Shown here piece after piece: positions 14,800 through 25,672 of a stretch of 64,000 bases of DNA; within the stretch, counting starts at the first letter, position 1, and every line of letters starts with the position of its first letter. This stretch comes from Eutypella sp. D-1 (taxonomy: Eukaryota; Ascomycota; Sordariomycetes; Xylariales; Diatrypaceae), in NCBI GenBank assembly GCA_023313575.1, contig JAJTTP010000005.1, positions 2,480,001 through 2,544,000 on the forward strand, given 5' to 3'. Made by a program: the position numbers and the translations under genes. The notes under the pieces are model-generated. The model ran no database searches. It had not been told where the DNA came from and worked only from the letters and a program-made list of their open reading frames with translations.

Positions 14800-15762
14800 T
14801 TACGCCGACGGCACGAAGGCATCGGAAATCTGCAGCGTAACCCCTTTGCCCTCACGTCCGATCATCTTGACGGACCGCAGGTCCCGGACAACCCAATCGG
14901 GGCCGGCGGCGACGACCTGCTCGACGGTATGGCTGGTGACTAGGCCGAGGACCTTGCATCCGGCGGCCTTGCCGGACTTGATACCCGCGGGGCTATCCTC
15001 AAGGACTAGGATCTCGCTGCCCCCGTCCCCAGCGAGCCCTAGCTTCTCTCGCCCTAGGTTGTAGCATGCAGGATCGGGCTTGCCGTTCTCGACTGACTCG
15101 GCCGACACCAGGATCTCCGGGTGCGGCAGCTTCAGCACGTCGAGCCAGCCCGTTACTAGTGGCACGGTGCCTGACGTCACGATGGCCCACGGCGCCTCTG
15201 CTGCGATCAAGTCATCCAGCAGGGCCCGTGCGCCGGGGATCTCCACGGCGTCGCCGCCGTGCAGCTTCGGGAGCAATCCTTCCATGTGTCTAACATCTAT
15301 CGCATGGGAAGGAAAGGTACCAGTCTCAGCGCTGCTGTGGAATTAAAGTAAGGGTGACAGATAAGGGAGAAAGGCAAGGCATAAGGGAGAAGGGTGGCTA
15401 AGGGATGGGAGGCGAGAACAGGAGAGGGAGACGAGAACTTGTTACCTGCCTCCCTTTTTCACATAAAGGGGAACTTACATTCCCAATTCGCTTTGTCAGG
15501 AGCCAGCAGTTTCAGCATGTCAATACTCCTACGGCCGTGCGAAGTCTGCAGGATGACCTCGGGATCCACGCCGATCTCTTTGCCTATCCTGATCCCTTTC
15601 GTGAGCGACAGGGACGCGCAAGGAGGGCCAGCTGGAATGCGGAAAGTCGACTCACGTATGCCAGTGCTTGACAACCGCCGCCGTCGAATCTATTATGGTG
15701 CCGTCCATATCGAACAGCAGCCCATCAAATTTGATGGACTGCGGGGGAGCGGTGTAAGACAT
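14800..15762 (-). CDS. GPP1: HAD-superfamily phosphatase, GPP/DOG type (3 exons)
   Basis: Predicted 237-residue enzyme of the glycerol-phosphatase / 2-deoxyglucose-6-phosphatase branch of the HAD superfamily, expected to be cytosolic and to dephosphorylate small sugar or polyol phosphates (osmolyte glycerol synthesis in yeast Gpp1/2). Exons on the minus strand: 15762-15656, 15588-15479 and 15296-14800; donors GTGAGT and GTAAGT, acceptors CAG and TAG, lengths sum to 238 codons. HAD motif I is FDMDGT near residues 17-22 (nucleophile Asp18, acid/base Asp20), motif II is the VTSGT segment near the middle, and motif IV is VLEDSPAGI. Length matches the family (about 240). The start gives MSYTAPPQ directly before the first HAD strand. 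Substrate cannot be decided from sequence: glycerol-3-phosphate or deoxyglucose-6-phosphate are both possible. It shares its upstream region with NUG1. Confidence 0.9.
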
Positions 15763-16571
15763 CGCTGCGAGGGGAAAAGGAAGAAGGAAAGAAAGGGAGA
15801 AACTCTAGGATGGTGTGGTGGGAGCCTCTAATCTTATGTTAAAGGGAACAAACCAAGAATTAGGACAAGAATGAGACGTTAATGCGATGTATATCACGGG
15901 ACGTCCGTCTGACTATAAATATCAAGATGAATCGGGAATCGATGTCCGAGTGAGGTCGATTGCGGCGGAGTGACGGGGAGTGACGGAGTGAGAGATCTTT
16001 GGGTCCCGCCGGCGGTGTTGACCTAAATAGGGAACTCCGCCCGCGGGACCGTCCATGCTCCTCCCGTGTCATGGGCCCTGAGGCTATCGTGGTGGTGATG
16101 TTTTTAGTGATGGTGGGTGGTGGCGCGACCGCCCGCACCGCCCCTGAACCTTACAATTAGGTCCCTGAAGCTACCCTAACAGCCCTAAAACCATTCTGGA
16201 TTTCCACCGGTGCAGGGCCTATACGACACTAAAAGAAGTCTAAGAGCGAACGGGCGGACCGACCGCGGGGCATCCAATGGTGGGGGAGAATGTACATGCC
16301 CTTAGACTGCTTTTTAGCGGGGCGTACAAGTACATAGACTACTTGGGCTGTTAGGCAAGCAAGCGGTGGGATACGGCAAAACTGGGATTTTTGTGGTTTT
16401 GGACTGCGATAAAGATCAGATAGATAAGAGATAAGAGATAAGAGCGATAAAAGCGATAACAACTATTTCGACCTACCTAGGTACCTGGAAGGGTAGCAAT
16501 AAGCTTTGCTTGGCTCTTTTTTTTTTGTGATTTCAACAACTTCAACATCTCACTTCACCAAAGAAATCGCA
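15763..16571. promoter_or_regulatory. divergent promoter region, phosphatase / NUG1
   Basis: This 0.8-kb spacer separates the start codons of two divergently transcribed genes. Its NUG1-proximal end has a T9 run and a CAAC/TCAAC-rich leader just before the NUG1 start. A dense GATA cluster lies at 16407-16459. Confidence 0.6.
16407..16459. promoter_or_regulatory. cluster of seven GATA motifs
   Basis: Seven GATA cores, three of them GATAAG, occur in about 52 bp, 113-165 bp upstream of the NUG1 start codon. GATA zinc-finger factors (nitrogen, iron or light regulators in fungi) bind HGATAR, so this could be a real binding array. It could equally be a short GATAAGA microsatellite with no function. 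Confidence 0.4.
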
Positions 16572-18320
16572 ATGGCAGGTAACATCACAAAGCCAAAGAG
16601 TATGTCCGTTCCGTTATTAGTTTTGTCCATCTGTAATTAAACAACTATGGATTTCTAACTCCTAATTCTTGTCGCAGAGCCAAAATCTAAGCGGACACCC
16701 GTCCGATTAAGACACAAGATCGAAAAGGCTTCTGCCGCTAAGCAGCGCAAAGCTAGGAAGGAGGCCAAGAAGAACCCGCAATGGAAGTCTAAGTTAAAGA
16801 AGGACCCGGGAATTCCGAATCTGTTTCCTTATAAGGAGAAGATTCTTCACGAGATCGAAGAGGGCCGGAGGAGGAAGCAGGAGGAGCAGCAGAGGCGAAG
16901 AGAACTTGCAAAGGCTGCGAAGGCTGGCACCGAAGGCGCAGATCAAGATGATGATGATGAAGAGCTTATCGATGATGCAGAGGGTGCCGACTTCGAAGGT
17001 GCTAGCGGCGACGAGATGATGGACGAGGACGGCGTCGATGAGTCGAACCCTATGGCTGCCTTGATTGCATCTGCCAGGGCAGCCGCCGAGAAGTACGACC
17101 AGGAATTGCAGAGTGGCGACGACATGGACGAGGACGATGAGTTATCAGACGACGATATCAGCGCCGATGATGGAGGTGCAGAACTCCCCGGCACCACCTC
17201 ATCGAGAAAAGCCTATGATAAGGTCTTCAAGCAAGTAGTCGACCAGGCGGACGTTGTTCTCTACGTCCTCGACGCTCGAGATCCCGAAGGTACGAGATCA
17301 AAGGAAGTCGAGCGCATGGTAATGGCTGCCGCCAGCGGCGGGAAGCGACTTATCTTAATCCTGAATAAGGTCGACCTTATCCCTCCCCAGGTTCTCAAGG
17401 GCTGGCTCACACACCTGCGGAGATACTTCCCTACCCTACCGCTGCGTGCATCGGGCTCCGCCCCTAACGCACAAACGTTCAACCACCGCGATCTCACAGT
17501 CCAAACCTCCTCGGCGACGCTCTTCAAGTCACTCAAGTCCTTCGCCGCCTCAAAGCAGCTCAAGCGCCCCATATCTGTTGGTGTTATCGGATACCCCAAT
17601 GTAGGAAAGTCATCCGTCATCAATGCCCTACTTTCGCGGCTGGGCGGCCGCGGCGCTGCAGCCTGTCCCGCGGGCGCCGAGGCCGGTGTTACCACGAGCA
17701 TCCGCGCCGTCAAGATCGACAAGCAGCTGACTCTGCTCGATTCGCCGGGCATCGTCTTTCCGTCGACAACCAGCGACGATTCCACGTCTTCGTCTAGCAG
17801 GAAGCACAAGAGCGCAGTCGAGGCGCACGCACACCTGGTCCTACTGAACGCCGTGCCGCCGCGGCAGATCGATGACCCGATCCCCGCAGTGACACTGCTA
17901 CTGCGGCGGTTATCGGCCTCGCCCGAGCTAGTGGGAAAGCTCATGGATGTGTATGACTTGCCGCCCCTGGTCACGGCGGCTAACGGAGACCCGACGACAG
18001 ACTTTCTGGTACAGGTGGCGCGCAAGCGTGGCCGGCTCGGCCGCGGCGGCGTCCCCAATCTTCCCGCCGCCGCCATGACCGTCATCAATGACTGGAGAGA
18101 CGGCCGCATCCAGGGCTGGGTCGACGCCCCTGTCCTGCCTGTCGCCGCTGACGACGCGGCGGCCGCCAAGGCCGTGGTCGAGGCCGCTGAGAAGGGCGGT
18201 CCTGCGCCACCCATGGCGGACCGGAAAGAGATTGTCACAGAATGGGCTAAGGAGTTCAAGCTCGAGGGCTTGTGGGGTAACGACGATGGTGCCGAGGATG
18301 ATGAGGCGATGGTGCAATAA
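16572..18320 (+). CDS. NUG1: nuclear/nucleolar GTPase NUG1 (GNL3/nucleostemin family), 2 exons
   Basis: Circularly permuted GTPase that acts in maturation and export of the 60S ribosomal subunit. Exons 16572-16599 (only 28 nt, donor GTATGT) and 16678-18320 join in frame to 556 residues. The N-terminus is a lysine/arginine-rich GN3L/Grn1 domain containing KKDPGIPNLFPYK, followed by an acidic stretch (about residues 110-180). The G motifs occur in permuted order: DARDP near 208-212, G4 NKVD at 239-242, G1 P-loop GYPNVGKSS at 314-322, and G3 DSPG at 364-367. The order G4-G1-G3 is diagnostic for the YlqF/YawG class. The DPGIP N-terminal motif fits Nug1/GNL3 rather than Nog2. The C-terminus is acidic. 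The long minus-strand open frame inside it is a codon-bias shadow. Confidence 0.95.
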
Positions 18321-18877
18321 TACTGGCGTACCTATGGCTTAGCGAGGACAGCGGATGCGGTTATCAATGCAATTCGTTCGTTCGCGGGATAATGCTCTTT
18401 TCCTTTCGCTTTCGCGCGGGAGTTACGGATCATGAAAACGCTTGGGATCGGGCGTATCAGGAGGCCTGATAGTTTGATTAAAATTATGGTAGACGTTGTA
18501 AGCCTGTCTGGGTGATCTGCCATTCGGTGCGTAAGAGAGCAAGTGCACGCACGCGTATATAACATCATCTCGTCTAGGAATATAGACTTTGTTCTAAACT
18601 GCTCTTGATCCTCTCATAGTCATAGAAAGTTTGCCACGATATCTGACCGTAAAAATAACGATGCGACAGACTCTGCGGTTGGTTCGCGTGAAGCAGTGCT
18701 TAGAACGAACATCCGGCTGTCTTTCTTACAGACTGATCACGTTTGGTAGGAGGACGTTGCTCCAACCGAGAACTTACATGTATGTATATTAACTATACCA
18801 AAAACGTTATGAAGGAAAAAAACAACGTACTTACCATATCAATGAGCCGGGGAGGGACAAAAAAAGGCAAAAGAAAT

Positions 18878-18960
18878 CTCTCGATCGGGGAATTGAACCC
18901 CGGCCACCTGCGAACTGTCTTGGTGACAAGCAGGTATCCTAACCACTAGACGAATCGAGA
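18878..18960 (-). tRNA. tRNA-Asp(GTC) with a short intron
   Basis: Read on the minus strand, a 7-bp acceptor stem TCTCGAT/ATCGAGA is perfect. The T arm is CGGGG-TTCAATT-CCCCG, and the D arm contains the A-box-like TAGTGGTTAGGA. The anticodon stem CCTGC/GCAGG encloses TTGTCA plus an inserted stretch, so the anticodon is GTC (Asp). An intron of about 11 nt is needed after position 37, the canonical tRNA intron site. G73 is the discriminator. A T4 run at 18872-18869 and a T7 run at 18865-18859 follow the 3' end as Pol III terminators. Confidence 0.9.
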
Positions 18961-20531
18961 CTTTATTCGCTTTCAGGGATGACTGTCGCTCCTGAACGCT
19001 GATTGGTTTGTCGATTTGCTAATGGATGCTATTAAGTCTAACCGCCGCAGGTCACTTTAAGGCATAAATAAATAAGTGCATATATGGTACGTACCCACCT
19101 AGTAAAACTAAGGGGTAGCTCGTATTAGGCGAGGGAACGAATAGGAGAGTTGCTTAACTAATATGCCGTATATGTATTTCAAAGGCAATTCTTAGTTACT
19201 ACTGCTTTTAAAACTGTAACTATAGCCTCAAGACTCCCTAAGTGATTGAGAGTATTCCGATTAGAAGAAGATACGATTGGACTTTCAGCTTTGCCTTTAA
19301 ACTCTCTTAGTTGAAAAAACCGTGGCCGTATGGTAATTATGGCCCAGATGTTTTAAGCGGCCCCGACAGCCTCTAGTTACCATGCCTTCCACTGCAGTCT
19401 GTGAGCGTCATTTTTACATGGAAGTATCCCTAATACACTGAGCCTCTAGTTTAGGCCGCGATATTCTTCTGCCTGGCTGCCTTCGCGGCTTAGTCTGCTT
19501 GTGTGATACCGTGCCAAATTGCTCTACGCTTATCGTGGTTCACCGGCATGGGTCACATAGGCATAGGTAATACTCATGACGTGCACGAGAAAAATGAGTT
19601 TAACATGTGTACATTTACAGAAGTCAGGTAGGCATGTATGACGACAGCAAGGTATAATAGATGAATGGGCGTGCCTCTGCTGGTAGATTACGAGTTTCTC
19701 GCCACTAACTACTGGGTTCAGACACTCATCCAAGAAAGGAGTGCTAGATTTACAATCTTAATGGTGGAATAACGCTCACCGTGCTGGGATGGGGATGGCA
19801 ACTCTTATCAATAAGCAACACAAGATGAGAAAATATCGCTGGTATGCGTGTAGGTGCGGCGCAAACCGGCAGCCTCGAGTCCTTTGGATTTGTCGGTGTA
19901 CGTACGAAAGGTCAACACGAGATTCGTTTGCAGAATTTTTGATTGCATTGCATGGGTTAGCTTGTTGCGTCTCGTTAGTTTGGGCTTGTCGAACAACGGC
20001 CGGAATGGGTTTGCACTTAAACCAACAAATCAGGACAGCTTTTGCTCGCCTGATGGCCAAGAAACATAGAAACATGACGGGTCTTGTAGGACAAACAACT
20101 ACTCAGTCCGCTCCGTGATTGTTCGATCATTTAGAGTACGGTTTGTGATCTTTAAAGTAACACTGACACCCGCGGACAGGGGTTTCCTGCTCGGGCCTGT
20201 TTGTAACTCCTAAGATGTACGAGACGACGTCTCTAATAGCAAAACAGCACCTTAGCTAGGACAGGTTAGGAACCGAGTCCTAGTTTATGGCGACTGATTG
20301 CATACCTATCTCAGGGAATACAAAATAGTAATTCCTCCTGCGCAGCAGATATCACGATGTGTTTTATGGATCGTGCCTATCCCCGCCCGGGGTGCCTTGA
20401 ACTCCTTTTGGGCCTTATGTCACGTATCGTATGTTCAAGCCAAGGCCTACCCAAGATGTGTAACATAGGTAGGATATACCCTGGCAGCTCAAAAAACTCT
20501 ATAGCAACCGGTATACTTTACTTCATAAGCA
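18961..20531. other. gene-poor spacer
   Basis: AT-richer DNA downstream of the tRNA. Open frames near 19.8-20.1 kb overlap on both strands and have no recognisable domain. I see no gene. Confidence 0.5.
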
Positions 20532-21247
20532 ATGATGGGCTCCCTAGCAAGAGTGTTATTAGTATTTAAGCGGCTAAGTCTGCCTCATCCTCTTCACTAT
20601 GCATACCACACAAAGGCACTACACGTTAACATATCGGAACTCATCAAGAAACACTTGAAAGCCGAGTACAAGTTATTGCAACTCTCCCAGGAGACTATCC
20701 ACGAGGACACGAGCTTCTTCTATGACTCTTAGAACTACAATCTGGGTTAGATCACGGTCATAAAATGTCGGAAATATACGTCACAACATCCAACCTGGTT
20801 ATCAATCAGCGGAATCTTAACCATACGGACCATGTGGAGAAAGATCGCAACTTCATTCGAGACTGCTTCCCGGATAAACCCGATTGCCCCGATGACCCCA
20901 GAGACCCATGGAAGTGCGGGGTCGTGGAAATGGTCAAAAGCAAGAGGATGATAGAGCCCGTGGTGTTCGCCATTTCCCAGCACGCAATCGTGTGGATTGG
21001 CGATCATATGCACCTAGATTCTCCGGAGATGAAGGCTAGACACATAATGCGGGAGATATGGATGCACTATTACCACATGAGGGATCTCAAAACCGTCGCC
21101 TACACGGCCATTCTGGACGAAGGGGTCGTGAGAGCCATGAAGAATGCCACGCTAGCACTCTGCATGCTAGACAACAGCTGCTACACGTCCAACCAGTGGC
21201 TCGTCGTCACCCCGGGACATATTGGATGGGCGGAAGCTGGTAGGTAA
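20532..21247 (+). CDS. orphan hypothetical protein, possibly frameshifted
   Basis: Two consecutive open frames: 20532-20732 (66 residues) and 20765-21247 (160 residues). The second has protein-like composition, with stretches such as HAIVWIGDHMHLD and QWLVVTPGHIGWAE, but matches no family I know. The upstream frame ends in FFYDS and the downstream frame is open only from just after that point in another register. The pair may therefore be one gene broken by a frameshift or joined by an unrecognised intron. A possible splice donor GTAGGT lies at the end of the second frame. No signal peptide or clear membrane segment. It sits beside the decayed gene at 21.3-22.0 kb, so it may itself be a relic. 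Confidence 0.35.
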
Positions 21248-21261
21248 CCCCTCATAATTTC

Positions 21262-21963
21262 TTATATATACAACCCGCTCAATTGAGAGATGCATGAACA
21301 CGCTCTTCTACCATGTTCAGCTACGTCGGGGTCGTGAGGGTGGTCATATTTTAAATGGACATCTGTGGAATAGAATAGTAACGAAAGAATCATGCTAACC
21401 GCAACCTCTCCAAAATAGAGACGGACAATCATGTTATTACTATCATGAGAGAGTTCTTGGAAGAAAACCAAGGTTCCCTCAGGTCCAATGCTCGCATTCA
21501 AAAGGTCGAGTTCATCTGGCGACAGGATGTAACGAGCCAGGAACCTTTCGTGGATTCGCATCTCCACCTGAAGATCAAACTTACACGCTAGACGCACAGG
21601 GTGGCTCAATAGAGCTTCGATTCGACCCAGTCGAAGAGAATTTCATATCCGTCTGGCGTTGACTGATAGCAGGTACGTGCCTCAGGTTGTGGTTATAAGT
21701 TTCATGGACTGCTTCCCGCCTACCTGACCGGAAGACACGAAGAGTATGATGTTCGTACGTTGGCGTGCGGGTGATGATGCAGGAGCTTTGGTTTTCTTGA
21801 CCTTTGTGTTGCTGGGATGTCGATATGGATCCACGAAGTTTCGGAGCAACGTCAAGTTCTCCATACAAATTATGCGGTAGTTCCCCCCTTTCAGGATATC
21901 GGCACACCAAATATACTTTTGTCCTAATATACCATATTCATCATCCTGGTCCTTATCACACAT
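21262..21963 (-). pseudogene. degenerate gene of unknown family
   Basis: Minus-strand coding-like segments. The upstream one (about 21963-21730) contains YIWCADILKGGNYRIICMEN and LLRNFVDPYRHP. The downstream one (about 21640-21410) contains VEMRIHERFLARYILSPDEL and LVFFQELSHDSN. Possible splice signals (GTAGGC, CTATCAG) lie between them, but I could not join them without an in-frame TGA near 21650 or a register change. The composition is clearly protein-like, so this looks like a decayed gene. The family is not recognised. Confidence 0.35.
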
Positions 21964-22486
21964 GGCGTATGTATAGTTAGGAGCTTGGGGACAAGACCAA
22001 AGTCGATGACTACGTTCCAGTCAGGAATCAGGCGGCTTGCTATGAGATTTAAAACAGATTAAGCTCATGTCGCTATTCAAAGGGAAACTGGACAAATCTA
22101 GACATGACTGCATACGAATTAAGAATACTTTGAAATGAGATCATTAAGGGGTCGAACCAATAGGATATGACGTCCGATTTGTCACATGACAACCCCTGAT
22201 ATTGAGAGAGCAAAAAAGGAGGAATGAAAAATCCAGAGTTTTATCGCTAGCACAAACTGGTTTTCTTCACCTCATAATAGTCGCCACTGACCGATCCGCC
22301 AAAGCTACATAATACAGAGTGCGTGGAGCTTAAATGTACCGGGCTAAGTGTACCACCAAGTGATCTATGTGAATCATCGTGTTACCGCCGAGCCCTAACT
22401 CTAGGAAGTCATGAGTACTATAACCATTACCTCTGGCCCACCCAACGACCGATAGAGAAACCACGCACGTCAATGATTAGGAAACC

Positions 22487-24039
22487 TCAAGAACTCAGCA
22501 AGTCCCTGACGCTCATTCCTCTCGCGCCCCCGCTACTACTTCCCCCACCACCTCCGCTGCCTAAGCCCCTGCGATCCGCGTTCAGCATCAGTAGCGCGGC
22601 GGTAGCCTCCTGGTCCTCGGGCTGCGGTGCGAGGGCTGGGCTCGTGAGTGCCGAGTGCGGCGCCGAAGACGTGGACCCGTACGGCGGATACGCGCCCCCA
22701 CTATGGCGGGATCCAGAGACTGTCGGTGATGTCATTGATGACGTGGTACCGTAACCTGTGCTGCTACTGTAATGCCGTGGGTACTCAGCTGTCGTCGACA
22801 CTGACGAGTACGAGTGTTGCCTGTCGCGGGTGTCTTGCGGCAGCAGCGCGGGCGAGATGGAGGGGTGACGTTGGGGTTGATGAGGTTGCTGGTACGTGGG
22901 GTAGGGCTGGAAATTCGAGTACGAGTGAGACTGGGAGCGAGCATGGGGGTGCGAGGGGTCCGCAGTGAAAATAGGGGACGGCGCCGTCTCGGAGCCCATC
23001 ATTTCCACGTCTTCCGACTGCTCCTCGTTGCTCTCGTCCTCGTTTCTGTCTCCGTCCTCATTCTCGTTGTCGTAGACCCCGTCTTCCAGTTCCTCATCCT
23101 CCTCGCGAAGGTCATCCGTGTTCGACGGTGAGGGCCGGAAGTCCTCCGCCGGCTCGGACGAGGGGACTCCGGAATCGCCGGCCTCACGCTGCGCCTTTAG
23201 CTTCGAGATGCAATCCTCGAGATAGCGCACGTAGTCAATCGAGGCCTTTGCGACAAGTGCCACGTGACATCACGGATCCCAGTCAGCAGGCATGGTTCTT
23301 CTCGACCAACCGACAAGCTGGCTCGGAAGGTATTAGGGGATGGGATGCCCGCAGGCTAAAGCGGGACAGATGGTATCCCGTCTGTTCTGGGGTTTCGAAA
23401 ACTCACCTGGAGGATGGCAAGCTTGTGCATCTCGCCTGTGCAGGCAGGGATCAGGCCTTTGAGGACGGCGAACTCCTCATTCATCTTAGACCGCCGTCGC
23501 CGCTCGATGAGACTGTGCGCCGTCTTCCGCGCGATCTTCCGTCCTGCCGCGCTCGTCGCCGACGGCTGCTTCTTCTTTCCGTCGGTACCAGACCCGCCAC
23601 CGGCTGTGGCGTTCTTATTCGAGCCACTGGCGGTGGCGGTAGTGCTATTGTTGTTACCGCTATTACTGTTCTTGGCGGTGGCGGTTGGCGTCGTTGCGGA
23701 CGATGACGACGTCTCGGACGCCTTTTTCTTATCCTCCTGGACACGCGGCTTCATCTGGATGATTTTACGAGACCGCGTTGGAGGCGGTGGCAGGGAGAAC
23801 GCTTCTTTCTGCTGCAGGGCGGCAGAAGAGCGCCTCCTCGACTTTACCGTCTCGCTAGGCTGCATGGGGAACGGCGCCTTAGGCGACGGCGGCGACATCC
23901 TCTGGGAGGCAGCGCCGGAGTCTATCGCCGAAGGGGGGAGCTCAAAGGACATCTGTAGCGAGGACAGCTGCTTTGTGCTGTCCTGGACCTTGATCTCTGT
24001 AGACGACGCCGGGGTTGGCAGCATCGTGTTTCGCGGCAT
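22487..24039 (-). CDS. bHLH transcription factor (Esc1-like), 2 exons
   Basis: Predicted 463-residue nuclear regulator. Exons 24039-23407 and 23245-22487 are joined across a 161-nt intron (donor GTGAGT; acceptor AAG, uncommon). The chosen start gives MPRNTMLPTPASS; an in-frame ATG 87 nt upstream is possible but adds an atypical leader. The splice falls inside the helix-loop-helix. Exon 1 ends with the basic region and helix 1 (AHSLIERRRRSKMNEEF) and the loop; exon 2 opens with helix 2 (ASIDYVRYLEDCISKLKAQ). His, Glu and Arg of the basic region are those that contact CACGTG-type E-boxes. Flanks are low-complexity: Ser/Thr/Asn-rich before the domain, acidic (EEDEELEDG) and His/Gln/Pro-rich after, ending in a poly-Gly/Ser segment. 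Target genes cannot be inferred. Confidence 0.88.
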
Positions 24040-25672
24040 CTTGTGATTTAGAGACGCCGGCCACTTCTGACGTTGAAATAAACACGTACAATGTTGCTTG
24101 TTCTTGGATAGGGGATAATAAAACAAACAACAGCCAATACAACTGTTGTGTGAAGTTATGGAAGAGGCCGATGAACTTTCTGGGGATTATGGGAATATGT
24201 CCCGAGCGCGAGACGACTAAGCAAGTATACCATGTGCCAGGCGAGTGGGTCGGTTGCCTGCGCCCTTGAAACCAAGAGGCACACGACAGATTACCCAGAA
24301 TGAGTCAGGCCAAGCCACGTGGGCTACGTAGTCGCCGGCAAAGGGGATCGGTGGCTTATGGCGGAAATGTACGAGACTGGAGAGGATAGGCCGAAGACGC
24401 CCCTAATGGTAGAGAAATATAGATGAGGTTCTTGAGAAGGGCACCGTTGATATCCATGATGAAGAGGAGAAACATGTAAAAGACCCTCCCCCAAAAAATT
24501 AGAAGAAAAGGAGGAGGGTGTTAGGGTGTTCTTTCTAGGTCGACGGCCGGTCATACGCAAGCATGATGGCTTGGACTGGACCGGACTGGAGTGGACGCAC
24601 GGGTGTTACGCCTCCCTGAACGAATCTCAGGATCGTCTCAGTTACCTTAGGTTGATTCGCACACAAAACAACAGATAACGCAAAGAAAGGTCGTCGAAGG
24701 AGGCACGCGATCAATTCCAGCTCTAACATTGGTTGCCGTCGAGCCATGTCCAATCACGATCCGGCACGCAGGAACGTGGGAGGCTTGAGTGGTTAGCGTA
24801 CCCCGGACAGCCCGGGGGCCGCCCCATTATATCTTGGCATCGTAGGGGTCCCCCTGACCCCCAAGACGTTAAGAACTCCCCGGGGTCGACTAAGATCCAC
24901 AATTAAGTGCCCCCCTATCCATGATCAAGCTTTGGGAACCCCTCCAAGACTCACTCAAGGTTTTGTTTCTACTATATCTACCGTACCAGATTCTCTCGTG
25001 TGCTAGGAACCCGAATAGCTGATTGGTTAATTGCAGCCCTCGTGCTTCATTCTCGTCGTCTCCATCTCTCGAGAACCCTACAGCCCAAGCTAGTCTTTTG
25101 GTCTGGAACTTGTCTGGAACTTCCTCCCATTCACCAGTGATCAGCACCATACGCAGGTCGAATCTAACGAATGGGAATGTCGAGCGTTGCAGATGTTGAT
25201 ATTACCCAGCTCCGGCACGAGCCCATACGTATATAGATGGATGATGCTATGTTGGACGTGCACTACCTTATATGCACGTTAAAATCGATAACCCGATAAC
25301 CACTTGAACTTTACTGTGTTAGGTGAAGGTATCACACGATCACACGGGTTTCACCGAGCACATAGGAAAACGCTGTATATCACATGTAAATAGACACATG
25401 GACGGCATATATATTATGTAGTTATTGATATAGTTGGCTGACTTGCCAGCGAATCGGCTCAGCGTTTCGGGATGTGGATAATTTAGTATTGCTGTGGTGT
25501 CAACAGGTTTCAATGACCAACTACCTAGGTAGTCCTAACCGTAACCTTAGCATGTGTTCCTGGTAAAGTCGTAACGTCACCTTTAGGGCATCCCGGTAGT
25601 TGCTAGGCCACACAGAGTTCTAACTTTATCCTATCACTCCAACCCCCAAGCAATAAAGTCCTATATGTTTTC
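24040..25672. other. spacer upstream of the bHLH gene
   Basis: Holds a CACGTG E-box at 24316-24321 and two short GC-rich inverted repeats (24801-24817 and 24845-24861). An open frame on the minus strand at 24890-25150 has mixed composition and no recognised domain; I do not call it a gene. Confidence 0.45.

Noticed and set aside
17261..18259. 332-codon minus-strand frame antisense to NUG1
   Set aside because: Arises from the GC-rich codon bias of NUG1; translation is Ser/Ala/Arg-rich and featureless.
23414..24046. 210-codon plus-strand frame antisense to the bHLH exon 1
   Set aside because: Shadow of low-complexity Ser/Asn/Thr codons; hydrophobic runs come from antisense of poly-Asn and poly-Thr tracts.
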